NCBI GenBank assembly: GCA_000149225.2
Contig: CM000690.1
Location: 1 to 64,000 of the forward strand
Source of the DNA: Lachancea kluyveri NRRL Y-12651
Lineage: Eukaryota > Ascomycota > Saccharomycetes > Saccharomycetales > Saccharomycetaceae
DNA: 64,000 bases
Direction: 5' to 3'
Notes under the pieces: generated by a model
Told to the model about the DNA's origin: nothing
The model's database searches: none
The model's input: the letters and a program-made list of their open reading frames with translations, nothing else
Position numbers and translations under genes: made by a program
Shown here: in pieces, positions 27,983-38,137 of the stretch
Position numbering within the stretch: the stretch's first letter is position 1
How the letters are laid out: each line of letters opens with the position of its first letter

Positions 27983-29644
27983 TCACTGGATGTCTATCTT
28001 GTAAATGTTGGGATCCTCATCTGTTTCTTTTAAGTAGTTTGGAACACCAATAAATTTATTCCACAAGCGACTGAGCTGTAATAATGACAACTTCAAAATA
28101 TTTTTTGGTAGCTCAATGTAACTTCTATAAATAAATTTTAATGCCTCTTTCACGTTATTAAGTTCAACTTCCCAGGCTTTGTGGAATTTGCCCATGTCAT
28201 CTTTTTCGACCTTAGTTTTCAACTTCTTTGGTGGTAGTTCAATATCATCAAACTTGGAGGAGGCCGATGTGCTTGTGGAGGTACTAGTACTGGATAAACA
28301 GGACGACAAGCTCTTACCGGCTCTGCCTAGTAACTTGAAAAAGTTATTTTTTTGGAAAAGATTTGCAAATTTACCGCCAGAGTTATTAATTCTGTCATTG
28401 TACAATTTTTCAAAGTTGTTGATAGCTGAAACAGATTTAGATAGTCTGTCAAAAGTGTTGAACAATGCTATCAACTCGTATTTTGTCAATTTGTCAACCA
28501 CGTGTTGTCTGGTACTTTCATCTTGCGAATCCATTTCAAACAAAATCTTCAAACTAGTTGCATACCCAGTGGTTTGCACTTTACCCCATAGTCTACACCT
28601 GTCACAGTGCACACAGTCAATGATCTTGGTCACATTCTTAAAACGAGACCTAAAGTCATCCTTCAACTTTGAGCTAATATCGTCTTCGAATAGCAAGTCC
28701 TCATTGAATATTTTGATGTCCAAATGAGAGGCAACACCATCAATCATCGCCTTGACGTCTTCGTTGTAGTCATTGCAAAAATCCAAATGCGACAAGTAAG
28801 GTTGAATCTTCCACAAGGCTTTTGCAACCACTGCGTAGTTAAAGTAAATGTTAGCAACACGATCTGGGAAATTACCAACCCTGCTCATGAAAAGATCCAA
28901 GTTTGGACCCCATTTCCCAGTTTCAGTATTCAAGTGGTCGTTGGACAGATGTGTACCTATAGATGCATGTAAACCAGAAATTAGTCTGAAGAAAACGTCT
29001 TTTGCCAAACACTGGCCTGTTTCGTTGAAAGAAAAACAGTTCTCCTTGTAAATGCTAGACCATATCTGGGAGGATTGCTCACCACCGTAACCGGTAAACC
29101 TTTCTGGATTTGCGGTAAGTTCGACAAGAACCGAATCCTTCTTTGTAAAGTCATCAACATCACAGTACTCTATATCGGGTCTCTTAGGGATTGTTTTGTC
29201 ATTATCACATAACTGATCCAGGAATGCACACTCATCGTCTTCGACCTGTTCCAAAGCTGCGTCGTCTTTTTCTAAACTACCTAGAACTTCTGGTTGCCAA
29301 TACTCGGGAAGCTTGTCCCAGTCTTCAATGACGTCAACGGCACATGCTCTGTTTACACAGTATCCGTTATTGTCATTCCAAAATGGACATTGCTTGTACA
29401 GATCAAGCTTAAAATACTTGAAAAAATCACTATGGACCAAAGAAGTTAGTTGGGGCCTTATCTGCTGGTTGATATCATTGATCTGCTTAAAGGTAACATC
29501 ACACGTTGATCCTACAACCTCATCTTTGTTCATTTTACAAAAATTGGTAGAGTCATGAAAAGTCATGGCCGTTGATGAGTTGTTCTGCGCCAGAACTCCC
29601 GCGCTTACTAGTGCCACACCTCCTAAAACAGTTGGCAGTTGCAT
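27983..29644 (-). CDS. ERO1: ER thiol oxidase Ero1
   Basis: The 553-residue protein starts with a signal peptide (MQLPTVLGGVALVSAGVLAQ). It contains the shuttle-cysteine pair (CVNRAC), many structural cysteines, the conserved SQIWSSIYKENCF segment and the active-site CVHCDRC motif followed by LWGKVQTTG. It passes electrons from protein disulfide isomerase to oxygen through FAD, driving disulfide formation in the ER. A Ser/Thr-rich insert lies near residue 450. In S. cerevisiae ERO1 (YML130C) sits in the duplicated sister block. Here it lies between TAF13 and VPS9, which reflects the unduplicated order. Confidence 0.96.
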   Translation of the reverse strand: MQLPTVLGGVALVSAGVLAQNNSSTAMTFHDSTNFCKMNKDEVVGSTCDVTFKQINDINQQIRPQLTSLVHSDFFKYFKLDLYKQCPFWNDNNGYCVNRACAVDVIEDWDKLPEYWQPEVLGSLEKDDAALEQVEDDECAFLDQLCDNDKTIPKRPDIEYCDVDDFTKKDSVLVELTANPERFTGYGGEQSSQIWSSIYKENCFSFNETGQCLAKDVFFRLISGLHASIGTHLSNDHLNTETGKWGPNLDLFMSRVGNFPDRVANIYFNYAVVAKALWKIQPYLSHLDFCNDYNEDVKAMIDGVASHLDIKIFNEDLLFEDDISSKLKDDFRSRFKNVTKIIDCVHCDRCRLWGKVQTTGYATSLKILFEMDSQDESTRQHVVDKLTKYELIALFNTFDRLSKSVSAINNFEKLYNDRINNSGGKFANLFQKNNFFKLLGRAGKSLSSCLSSTSTSTSTSASSKFDDIELPPKKLKTKVEKDDMGKFHKAWEVELNNVKEALKFIYRSYIELPKNILKLSLLQLSRLWNKFIGVPNYLKETDEDPNIYKIDIQ

Positions 29645-29774
29645 CTTGTTCTTTTTTTTTTAAAGATCGTAGTGAATCGGTGAAAGATAAACTGTCTTCT
29701 TCTCTCTTTTGGCTCATTATATAGTCGTTTATCGTAGGGCTATGAATTTGCCAGCCTGGCCGTTGTACGCTTTG

Positions 29775-29788
29775 GAACGTTTCTAGAA
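29775..29788. promoter_or_regulatory. Heat-shock-element-like site upstream of ERO1
   Basis: GAACGTTTCTAGAA contains one good TTC-nn-GAA unit plus a nearby GAA in slightly altered spacing, 131-144 bases before the ERO1 ATG. Control of ERO1 by Hsf1 is known in S. cerevisiae; here it is inferred from this one site. Confidence 0.4.
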
Positions 29789-29808
29789 TATCATTTTTCA
29801 CGTAATTA

Positions 29809-31116
29809 CTAATTGCATAATGCTAGCAATGCATCAACACATACACCTAGGCGATACTTCTTGGCAATGCATACGTCTTCGATTATATCTTTGTCTAGAT
29901 CAGGGAACATTGCTTGCAGTGTTTCTGAGGTATTCTTGTGCTCTTCACGTTCCATTCTCTGTGCTAAAGCTGCGGCTGTACTGTCATCAATATCATCGCT
30001 ATATGACCCGGTGTCATGTCCCGTAGGAGAAGGCTTGTTGAGAGGCGAGGACAGGAGCTCACTAAATTTGGAAAACATGCTATTGGCTGCTTCATCCAGG
30101 GGTCTTAACAAATATTGGCTTGGGGACGGACTATGTACCTTCTCAATTTTTTTAGTACTAGCGCTCGTCTTCTTTAACTCGAGTTGGATTTCCTGTTCAA
30201 GACTTTGCTTGTTTTGAGCGTACCTTTCTTCAAACTCATGAGTATCTTCTAACTTTAACGATTTTTCATCCATGTCTAAAATAAAATTAATTGCTCCTTG
30301 GAGACTGCTCAAATAGTAGGAGCTCTCTCCTTGCAGAAATTCCGCCAGACGAAACCTCTCGATATAGTTGACGTTGGATACCAGCGACTGAATCTCACTT
30401 TTCAAAATGGTGTATATTAACAATGGGATGAAGTTGTCAGCACCACCGTGTGCCAGTTTTGTGTGTTTCAACAATCCAAAAATCACTTTGCAAGAATTTA
30501 AAACGCAAACCATTTTATCCCTTGGAGCTCGGTAATTATTGATCTTACACAATTCCTTTCCTGAAAGTTTGACAAATGTATCTAGTTTGGGCAAGATCTT
30601 TCCCGGGATCTCCAAGTTTCCAGGACTAATGAATCTATATTCCAAGATCTTGCCCCTTAGTTGGTCATCCCGGGAAAGGTCTAATTGATGCTCACTGTCT
30701 AGTTGACTCACACTCTCTTGAAGAGAAGGAGAGAAACAACGAGTATAGAGTTTACCCATAATCAGCTTTTCGATGCCTTCTTTTGCGTTGCGTAACTTTG
30801 GCAAGTCAAGAGACTTGAATGGTTCATAAACAGTAAACTTATCATAAATAAATATCTTGAAATCATTGATCAGTTTGACCTGTTCCTTGACGGTCCACAG
30901 TTTTCTCTGCGTAGCAAAGTTACTTAGGAAAGAGCGAGTATACCTCATTAAGGGATCCGCCCTTGGATCTTTCATCTGTTTTACAAACAGCTGGAAATCG
31001 TATAGTGGCTCATCATCCTCTTCTATTACATGGGCTAGAGTTTTGGGCTCCACGGATGCCTCTGAGTTTTTATTTAAAGGATCGAACTCTTCCAGTATCT
31101 GTTTCTTCTGGTCCAT
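29809..31116 (-). CDS. VPS9: Rab5-type GEF Vps9
   Basis: The 435-residue protein (S. cerevisiae Vps9 is 451) has a central VPS9 catalytic domain, including GADNFIPLLIYTILKSE near residues 230-245 and the YYLSSLQGAINFI stretch. It ends in a CUE ubiquitin-binding domain with the MFPDLDKD motif. It activates Vps21 on endosomes for vacuolar sorting. It is divergent from the next gene with 184 bases between ATGs, as in S. cerevisiae. Confidence 0.96.
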   Translation of the reverse strand: MDQKKQILEEFDPLNKNSEASVEPKTLAHVIEEDDEPLYDFQLFVKQMKDPRADPLMRYTRSFLSNFATQRKLWTVKEQVKLINDFKIFIYDKFTVYEPFKSLDLPKLRNAKEGIEKLIMGKLYTRCFSPSLQESVSQLDSEHQLDLSRDDQLRGKILEYRFISPGNLEIPGKILPKLDTFVKLSGKELCKINNYRAPRDKMVCVLNSCKVIFGLLKHTKLAHGGADNFIPLLIYTILKSEIQSLVSNVNYIERFRLAEFLQGESSYYLSSLQGAINFILDMDEKSLKLEDTHEFEERYAQNKQSLEQEIQLELKKTSASTKKIEKVHSPSPSQYLLRPLDEAANSMFSKFSELLSSPLNKPSPTGHDTGSYSDDIDDSTAAALAQRMEREEHKNTSETLQAMFPDLDKDIIEDVCIAKKYRLGVCVDALLALCN

Positions 31117-31300
31117 GTTAACTGATTTTACCCTTCCCTCTACTAGGTCTTCGTTGTGTGCTTAATAAATACTGTAGAAAAGTTGAAAAATTCCCTGTCT
31201 TTGAATCGCTTTTTCGTCAATATCCTTTGCAGTGCACTGAAACAATTGGAGGAGAACGTAAAAAAAAAATTAAATAAATAAAAAAGGCAGTCGTCGATCT

Positions 31301-32848
31301 ATGTGTGGTATACTTCTTCATTACCAAGGTATTGACAACAACTTGGATGATGAATTTATTGAACTGGAAGAGGATACCTTGTCAAGGGATTCCAACCCAA
31401 CGTCTTCGAACAAATCAAAAATTTTTAACAGACTAATACCGTATATCATTAACAGAGGCCCCAATTATGCCTCTATTAGAAATTCTTCAAAGTACGGTAT
31501 ATCATGGTTTTCTTCCATACTATCTCTAAGAGATCCGCTGACTAGACAGAGCGTGAAGATCAATGATAGATTTGTATTGCAATACAACGGTGAACTATAC
31601 AACAGTTCTATTCAGCATAACGATACTCTATTCATAGCCAGTTTAATTGAAAGATATCAGGATGATATTCCAAAGGCTATACGTGAAATGGAAGGTGAAT
31701 TTGCATACACTATTTTTGACAAACAATGTGAAAAATTATATTTTGGCCGTGATACTATTGGGAAAAGAAGCTTAAGCTACAAGTTTGATTCAGAAACCTC
31801 AAAGCTATTTATCTCTAGTGTCAGTGGAACATCAGAGGGATTTGAAGATTGTGAGGGCGGAACTATCTACATTTATGATAGCAAGACTGGAAACTTAGAA
31901 GACGATTTGCGAATTCGTGACGTGCCGTACACCGTTAGTTGCTCCATTGACGAGGAGATGTGTCAGATAAGCGAGAATATCGAATTACTATTCAATGAGC
32001 TGTCTGAGGCAGTTTGTAGAAGGGTTGAGTCTATCCATCCCCTGCATCGAGAGAATAGCCCCATTTCAATACTATTTTCCGGTGGCTTAGATTGTTCTGT
32101 TATTGCTGCGCTAATTTGTGAACAGATAATAAAGTCCGGTAGTGATACAGTTATAGAATTATTGAATGTTGGATTTGAAAACCCAAGGACCAAAATGGAG
32201 CCAGAGCAAGCACCTGATAGAATCTTGGCGAAAAATTCTGCTACAACACTACGCAAATTATATCCGACAGTAAAAATCATTCTAATTGAGGTTGATGTTC
32301 CTTATAAAGAGTACTTGGAACAGCGGGGGAAAGTTGTCGACTTAATCTATCCTAAGCAAACCGAGATGGACTTGTCCATTGCAGTTGCGTTTTACTTCGC
32401 CTCCAAAGGCGATGGATTTTCTGTGGCGGAGAATGGTACCAGAGAACCGTACCACAGAAAAGGTGTAGTGCTATTTAGTGGTTTGGGTGCTGACGAATTA
32501 TACGGAGGCTATCACAAACTCGCTAACAAGTCTGCCGAAGAGCTGGCCAATGCACTGACTTTGCAAATCAATAACATACACGATAGAAACCTAAACCGTG
32601 ATGACAAGGTGATAGCATCCAACGGCGTTGAGGTTAGATATCCATTTTTAGACGAAAAAGTTGTTCAGTTTTCGACCGAGCTTCCGATCAACTATAAAGT
32701 CAACAAGAAGATTTTGAGAGATATGGCTCTAATGAAATTAAAGTTGGAAGGTATTGCAGAAGAACCCAAGAGAGCCATCCAATTTGGGGCAAAGAGTGCA
32801 AAGATGACCAAAGATGGAAACAAGCATGGTACCGATCTCTTGAAATGA
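31301..32848 (+). CDS. Asparagine-synthetase-domain protein (YML096W type)
   Basis: The 515-residue protein matches S. cerevisiae YML096W (525) and human ASNSD1. Cys2 (MCGIL) is the N-terminal nucleophile of class II glutamine amidotransferases. The C-terminal synthetase-like domain has the PP-loop ILFSGGLDCSVIA. Later motifs include LFSGLGADELYGGY and VEVRYPFLDEKVV. The family's enzymatic role is not established. It is convergent with RAD10 with only 4 bases between stop codons. Confidence 0.93.
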   Translation: MCGILLHYQGIDNNLDDEFIELEEDTLSRDSNPTSSNKSKIFNRLIPYIINRGPNYASIRNSSKYGISWFSSILSLRDPLTRQSVKINDRFVLQYNGELYNSSIQHNDTLFIASLIERYQDDIPKAIREMEGEFAYTIFDKQCEKLYFGRDTIGKRSLSYKFDSETSKLFISSVSGTSEGFEDCEGGTIYIYDSKTGNLEDDLRIRDVPYTVSCSIDEEMCQISENIELLFNELSEAVCRRVESIHPLHRENSPISILFSGGLDCSVIAALICEQIIKSGSDTVIELLNVGFENPRTKMEPEQAPDRILAKNSATTLRKLYPTVKIILIEVDVPYKEYLEQRGKVVDLIYPKQTEMDLSIAVAFYFASKGDGFSVAENGTREPYHRKGVVLFSGLGADELYGGYHKLANKSAEELANALTLQINNIHDRNLNRDDKVIASNGVEVRYPFLDEKVVQFSTELPINYKVNKKILRDMALMKLKLEGIAEEPKRAIQFGAKSAKMTKDGNKHGTDLLK

Positions 32849-32852
32849 ATGT

Positions 32853-33467
32853 TCATTTATTCATAAACATCAAGTATTTCCCGGCTTGATCGAAGTTGAA
32901 TGCCAATAGTAATGTGAAGCCATTAAACATGCACAGTTTGTTTAAATCTTTGAGGATGTCCTCTGCATTTTCTACGTCGACAACGCAAAGAAGAATGTTG
33001 TTTTGGTTTTTCGCTAATGGCTGAACCTTTTTGAAGATATACTCAGGATGCAATTTGTGATATTTCAGTGACAAAAAGATCACATTTCTTCCTTGTACCA
33101 TGTAATCGTAGTAAATTTTTGTACCGCCCGAGCTAGATACGTACCTCCAGTTTGTATTTGTCAGACTGTCCAGTAAGGGATTTCCCTTTTGTGAACTACT
33201 TACAAGGACTGTTTTCCCCGTAGCAGTGTTTTGCCATTTTCTCTTGTGACCGTTCTTAACCTCTTCTAGATTTCCTGTGGTTTCTTTCTGCTGATTGAAT
33301 GAGTTGATTACTGGTATGCTCGAATCCGATCTGGTGCTTTTTGCTTCCTTTGAAGTTTCGGGACTCACCTGAGTTTGCTGAGACGTTTGGGTATCTCCAT
33401 GCTGTTTTCTAAGTTGTTTTACACCAGCTAGAATACTTTCAAAGGATGTGGTGTCTGTGTTGTTCAT
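32853..33467 (-). CDS. RAD10: Rad1-Rad10 nuclease subunit Rad10 (ERCC1)
   Basis: The 204-residue protein is close in length to S. cerevisiae Rad10 (210). The N-terminus is polar and disordered. The conserved core starts at VLVSSSQKGNPLL and includes the ERCC1-type NTNWRYVSS ... FLSLKYHKLHPEYI segments. The C-terminal helices bind Rad1. The complex cuts 5' of lesions in nucleotide excision repair and removes single-strand tails in recombination. It is divergent from GIM5 with 140 bases between ATGs. Confidence 0.93.
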   Translation of the reverse strand: MNNTDTTSFESILAGVKQLRKQHGDTQTSQQTQVSPETSKEAKSTRSDSSIPVINSFNQQKETTGNLEEVKNGHKRKWQNTATGKTVLVSSSQKGNPLLDSLTNTNWRYVSSSGGTKIYYDYMVQGRNVIFLSLKYHKLHPEYIFKKVQPLAKNQNNILLCVVDVENAEDILKDLNKLCMFNGFTLLLAFNFDQAGKYLMFMNK

Positions 33468-33607
33468 GCCTTATTCGATCTACTGCGCTAGCATCAGGGG
33501 ATCATTTCGTCTTCATCCGCCATCTTTGATTTTATTTTTTCAACTTTTCCAACTACTTAAAGTTGACCAACACAGAGAAAGGAAAAGATAAAGAATTCAA
33601 CCACGAC

Positions 33608-34127
33608 ATGTCCTCCCAGAAGAGTATGTCTAATCTTAAAAACAATGTTTTAATACCTGTTTTACAAATACTAACATGTCATGATAGTCGATCTAACTAA
33701 ACTAAGTCCCGAACAACTAGGCGCTGTGAAACAACAGTTTGACCAGGAGCTACAACATTTTACGCAGTCCTTACAAGCGCTAACTATGGCCAGAAATAAG
33801 TTCAAAGAGTGTGTAGAAGATATCAACACTGTTTCCAAGCCGGAAAATGAGGGCCAGAAGTTATTGATCCCATTGTCTAGCTCTCTGTACGTCCAAGGCC
33901 AAGTCAAAGACAATGACAAGTTTATGGTCGATGTTGGTACGGGTTATTTTGTTGACAAGACTTCAGAAGATGCTATTACGTTTTACCAAAAGAAAATTGA
34001 AAAGTTGAACAAGGAATCGGTGCAGATCCAGGGCATTATAAAGGAAAAGACCCAATCCTCTTTAGCAATCGAGGCGCAATTGAGACAAACAGCTCTCAAG
34101 CAACGTGAAGGCACCGCCAATCAGCAA

Positions 34128-34162
<35 letters not shown>

Positions 34163-34172
34163 ACAAAAATAG
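33608..34172 (+). CDS. GIM5: Prefoldin subunit 5 (Gim5), one intron
   Basis: The gene reads as two exons: 33608-33623 (MSSQK plus one base) and 33688-34172. The 64-base intron has donor GTATGT at 33624, TACTAAC at 33669-33675 and acceptor TAG ending at 33687. The joined protein is 166 residues ([15 protein letters not shown]...) with prefoldin coiled coils at both ends. The S. cerevisiae gene has an intron in the same place. It delivers unfolded actin and tubulin to the chaperonin TRiC. The C-terminus carries a long glutamine run, which is unusual for this protein. Confidence 0.95.
34126..34167 (+). repeat. Polyglutamine tract at the Gim5 C-terminus
   Basis: Alternating CAA/CAG codons encode about 15 glutamines just before the stop. 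It is likely to vary in length between strains. Confidence 0.85.
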
Positions 34173-34270
34173 TTCAGACACAATCGTGTATATTAATCAA
34201 AACAAACTGTGTATCTATAATAGATTTCATATGCGTATAAAGCGATTGAAAAGGATATAGCTGTTTCGAT

Positions 34271-34276
34271 CACGTG
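34271..34276. promoter_or_regulatory. CACGTG E-box between GIM5 and UTP14
   Basis: An ATCACGTGAC site matches the Cbf1/CDEI consensus. No CDEIII element follows, so it is not part of a centromere. Confidence 0.45.
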
Positions 34277-34389
34277 ACATAGATTCCCTTTCGAGTATAA
34301 AATACCGCTTTAGGAAAGCGGCTCGTTCGAAAACACAAAAAAAAAGAAAGAGGAGGAAAAAGAAGAAGGAAGAGAAGGAGCGCTTAAAC

Positions 34390-34432
34390 AAAATTTTCAA
34401 TGTGAAAAAAAATTTTGGTGATGAGATGAGCT
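34390..34432 (+). promoter_or_regulatory. RRPE and PAC elements of the UTP14 promoter
   Basis: Two AAAATTTT-type RRPE boxes (34390-34397 and 34408-34416) are followed by GATGAGATGAGCT, a PAC box, at 34420-34432. The PAC box lies 56-68 bases before the ATG. This pair and order are the hallmark of yeast ribosome-biogenesis genes, which fits the UTP14 product. Confidence 0.8.
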
Positions 34433-34487
34433 TAGTACAATATCTATTTGTGTAAAAGACATTAATTTCGCAAAGCAAAGGGTAGCA

Positions 34488-37142
34488 ATGGCTAAAAGAT
34501 CGAAGTCCCAAAACTCTAGGAAAAGAGCTTTGAATGCTTTCGAGATTGCTGGAAAGGAACTCGGCGGTGATACCGACAGTGAGAATGATTATCCGAACGA
34601 CCCGCGCCGTAACGGTGCTATTGTGAACCCGCAGAGAAGAGATTCTGATGATGAGGGAGAAGACGATTTCGAGGATGAAGAGCTTGATTCTGACGAAGCT
34701 TTAGGTTCAGAAGATGACTACGATGTTCTAAACTCAAAGTTTTCCCAGACCATTAGAGACATAAAAAAACAAAAAGGCCCCAGATACGAAGAAGAATCTG
34801 AGGAAGAAGGCGGGTACACTTCTATTGATGAAGAAGAACTAGTTCCGTTATCTCAAGTTTGGGACATGGATGATAAGGCCAGTAGATCTGACGATGTCTC
34901 TCAAGATGACAGTAACTTGGAACTGAACGATGACCTTTCCGACAACAGTTCGAGCGAGGGTGACGAGTCCAGCGAAGATGAAGATGACGAAGATGACGAC
35001 AAAGATCCATTTGATGAGGTCTCTGCAGACGAAGACGTCGAGTTGACTACTATTGCTAATAGCCTGCGCAAGGACACTGAGAAAGCACAGTACAAAAGGT
35101 TGGACAACTATGCAGGCGGTGACGAGAATGAATTCGCATTACCTTCTGCTAGTTCAGGCAAAAAGAAGCTGAACCTTGCGGATATGTTAAACGTGGTTGA
35201 AGACAAAGAAGCTACAGAGAAGGCGTCGCTAATCAAGGGCAAGCCAGAAACTCTGGCCGTACCATTGCCTCAACGCATCCAAAAGAGACATGAGCGTAAA
35301 GCAGCCTATGAGATCTCTAGAGACGAAGTGAACAAATGGAAAGAGGTAGTCCAGCAGAATAGACAGGCTGAACACTTGTCCTTCCCACTAAACCCAGCTA
35401 CTCACCACAACGAGGCCTCGGCCTTTACACGTGCTTCTGAAAAGCCAATGACTGAGTTGGAGGAAAGGGTTAGCCAAGTTTTAAAGGAAAGTAACTTAGT
35501 TGACCCACAAAAGGAATCCACGTTTGAAGAAATCGCTACAGCAAAGCTTTCACCAGAAGAAATGAGAAAAAGAACAGCGGAACTAAGGCTAATGAGGGAA
35601 CTTATGTTCCGTGAAGAGAGGAAAGCTAAAAGAATTAAGAAAATCAAGTCAAAGGCCTACCATCGTATCAAAAAGAAGGAATTGATGAAAAACAAAGAAT
35701 TGATTGACGACTCTGATGAAAGTGATACCGACCGCGAAGCGGCTAGGGCTAAAGAAAGAATGTCTTTGAAGCACAAGACTACTTCTAAATGGGCCAAGGA
35801 TATGATCAAACATGGCATGACTAAGGACAAGGATACCAGAGAAGAAATGGAAGAAATGTTGAGGCAAGGCGAACGGCTAAAAGCCAAAATTGTGGGCCAC
35901 GAATCTGGTGAAGAAAGTGACAGTGGCGTTAGTGACATTGAAAATGATTATAAAACTATTGATTCTGATAAAAATTTTGATCAAAGAGATAAAGTCGGTA
36001 AAACTGGTGTCTTGAACATGCCTTTTATGAAAAACGCAGAAGCAAGACAAAAAGAGGCCAACAGAGAAGATATTGCCAAATTAAGGGCAGCTGAAAGTAA
36101 CCAAGATGTTGCTCTATTTGAAGAAGATTCTCAAAATAGGCAAACTGGAGCCAATTTCAACGTAAATCAAGGTAGAAGGATATACACACCAGGTGTTGCT
36201 GAACTTCGGGAAGAAATGAAAATATTTGACGATGGAGTTTTGGGTGAGCATGCCATTGATGAGTCAAGAGCCCTTGAAAAAAGGATCTCCAAAGCACATG
36301 AAGAGAAACCCTCCAAGAAAGGAAAAGATATCAATAACAGCAATGGCAAGAATGCCAAGGTTAAGTATACTCCCTCTACGGAGGAAACGACAACAAGAAA
36401 GGCAAAAAGGCCCGAAGGCGATGCCGACGAAGAAACTAATCCGTGGTTAAATGACAGTGACACTGAAGAATATATCAAAAAATCTACTAAAGTGTCTGTA
36501 GTCGATGAGAATAGTTCAAAATTTACCAAAAGTGCGAACAAAATTGAAAAGGAAAAGGCCAAACAGACTAAAAAAGGCAAGAACAGGAAGAGAAATGACG
36601 AAGAACTTCTTTTGGGCATAGAGGACTCCAACAAACTGAATATTGTTGACCCATATGGCGGTTCTGATGATGAACAAGGAAATGTGATGTTCAAACAGCA
36701 GGATGTTATTGCAGAGGCCTTTGCCGGCGACGATGTCGTAGAAAAGTTTGAACAAGAGAAGAAAAGAGTTGCCATTGATGAAGATGATAAGGAAGAAGAC
36801 GTCACACTTCCAGGCTGGGGCGACTGGGCTGGTGCCGGTGCGAATCCAAAGAAGAAGAGGAAATTTATCAAGAAAACTAAAGGTGTTGTAGAAAAGGATA
36901 AAAGAAAGGACAAGAATCTGAAGAACGTTATCATTAATGAAAAGGTCAATAAGAAGAACCTCAAGTATCAATCATCCGCCGTTCCATTTCCATTCGAAAG
37001 TAGAGAGCAATACGAAAGATCTTTAAGAATGCCATTGGGCCAAGAATGGACTTCGAGAACATCCCATCAAAAACTGATCAAGCCCAGAATTATGACCAAG
37101 CCTGGTACAGTGATCGATCCATTAAAGGCGCCATTTAAATAG
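34488..37142 (+). CDS. UTP14: Small-subunit processome protein Utp14
   Basis: The 884-residue protein (S. cerevisiae Utp14 is 899) starts MAKRSKSQNSRKRALNAFEI. Long acidic Asp/Glu/Ser tracts cover residues 40-190. Conserved Utp14 segments follow: PLPQRIQKRHERKAAYE, the KIKSKAYHRIKKKE box, a GWGDWAGAG motif near 780 and a C-terminal FPFESREQYERSLRMPLGQE. It activates the helicase Dhr1 during 18S pre-rRNA maturation in the nucleolus. Confidence 0.96.
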   Translation: MAKRSKSQNSRKRALNAFEIAGKELGGDTDSENDYPNDPRRNGAIVNPQRRDSDDEGEDDFEDEELDSDEALGSEDDYDVLNSKFSQTIRDIKKQKGPRYEEESEEEGGYTSIDEEELVPLSQVWDMDDKASRSDDVSQDDSNLELNDDLSDNSSSEGDESSEDEDDEDDDKDPFDEVSADEDVELTTIANSLRKDTEKAQYKRLDNYAGGDENEFALPSASSGKKKLNLADMLNVVEDKEATEKASLIKGKPETLAVPLPQRIQKRHERKAAYEISRDEVNKWKEVVQQNRQAEHLSFPLNPATHHNEASAFTRASEKPMTELEERVSQVLKESNLVDPQKESTFEEIATAKLSPEEMRKRTAELRLMRELMFREERKAKRIKKIKSKAYHRIKKKELMKNKELIDDSDESDTDREAARAKERMSLKHKTTSKWAKDMIKHGMTKDKDTREEMEEMLRQGERLKAKIVGHESGEESDSGVSDIENDYKTIDSDKNFDQRDKVGKTGVLNMPFMKNAEARQKEANREDIAKLRAAESNQDVALFEEDSQNRQTGANFNVNQGRRIYTPGVAELREEMKIFDDGVLGEHAIDESRALEKRISKAHEEKPSKKGKDINNSNGKNAKVKYTPSTEETTTRKAKRPEGDADEETNPWLNDSDTEEYIKKSTKVSVVDENSSKFTKSANKIEKEKAKQTKKGKNRKRNDEELLLGIEDSNKLNIVDPYGGSDDEQGNVMFKQQDVIAEAFAGDDVVEKFEQEKKRVAIDEDDKEEDVTLPGWGDWAGAGANPKKKRKFIKKTKGVVEKDKRKDKNLKNVIINEKVNKKNLKYQSSAVPFPFESREQYERSLRMPLGQEWTSRTSHQKLIKPRIMTKPGTVIDPLKAPFK

Positions 37143-37240
37143 GTGCCGGAGTATTCCTTTTGGTATTAGTTTGATACATCTTTTGTTGTACATTAAAGAT
37201 CTACATAATTTTGTAAAATATAAGGCATTATACGTTATGC

Positions 37241-38055
37241 TTATAAAGCATCTAGTCTATCGTTGATCTCTTGAGAACTCAATTTTCTGAACCTTGGGCC
37301 CTTAGCCCTAGCATCACCGGTATAGCCCAACAAATCATTATTTTCCTCACTGACAATGGCAATTTCAATAGTGTCTCCATTGAATTCTCCTTCAACGGAT
37401 TCTTTCAAAGTTAACAATGCAATATGAATAGCGTCTTCCAACTCTAGCTCCTCATTCCATCTTTTTTCTAAAAATGTCTTTGCTGCGGTGGCACTCTTGC
37501 CGATAGCAGTCGCTTTCCATGGGAAATAAGAGCCAGAGGGATCGACCTGGTATAGGCCATATCCGTTATGTTCATCGTAACCAGCAACCAACAAAGAAAC
37601 ACCGAATGGTCTAACACCACCGGATTGAGTAGCTTCTTGCATTGTCTTAGCAATTTCAGAAACTAGTATTTTAGTTGGCGGGTATTCGCCGTAGATCCTT
37701 TTGTAATGAGTATGTGCAACTTTTCTAGACTTGTCGACCAACACTCTAAAATCTGGGCCCATACCGGAGTAAACAGCTCCAATATCTGGCGTTATCAAGG
37801 CAACTTTGGATAAACTTTCTGTAAGAGCTAATGGAGAAGAAGACTTTTTTTCGGTTGCAATGATAACACCATTGGTGGCTTTGATCCCTAATGAAGTAAC
37901 ACCCTGCTTCACAGCGGTTAAGGCATAGTCAATTTGACCTAACTTACCACTATAGACTGGCTGTTAGTAAATGTTAAGCGTAAATAGCTAGCAAGATTAA
38001 ATATAACTTACCTTGGAGAAAATGTGGTTAATGAAAAAGAGTATCTATCGGTCAT
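37241..38055 (-). CDS. PRE8: 20S proteasome subunit alpha 2 (Pre8), one intron
   Basis: Exon 1 is 38055-38012 (MTDRYSFSLTTFSP plus two bases) and exon 2 is 37949-37241. The 62-base intron has GTAAGT at 38011, TACTAAC at 37969-37963 and TAG ending at 37950. The product is 250 residues, equal to S. cerevisiae Pre8, and begins with the proteasome-alpha signature YSFSLTTFSPSGKLGQIDYA, interrupted by the intron. The conserved RIYGEYPP and GGVRPFGVSLL segments are present. I know of no intron in S. cerevisiae PRE8. A possible Rpn4 site lies upstream. Confidence 0.95.
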
Positions 38056-38128
38056 CGTTCAGTGTAATTATATTGGCAGTGTTTTAAAAACTCGTTTGTT
38101 CTTTGAAGGGTTTGCTGAATTCTAGATA

Positions 38129-38137
38129 TTCGCCACC
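38129..38137 (-). promoter_or_regulatory. PACE-like Rpn4 site of PRE8
   Basis: GGTGGCGAA on the minus strand, one base from the canonical PACE sequence GGTGGCAAA, lies 74-82 bases upstream of the PRE8 ATG. Rpn4 co-regulates proteasome genes through such sites. Confidence 0.6.

Noticed and set aside
34265-34340. Possible point centromere from a CDEI-like ATCACGTG
   Set aside because: No AT-rich CDEII of the right size and no CDEIII follow; it is an ordinary Cbf1-type site.
36167-36964. 265-codon minus-strand frame inside UTP14
   Set aside because: Ser/Phe/Leu-rich antisense of an acidic and Lys-rich gene; UTP14 is unambiguous.
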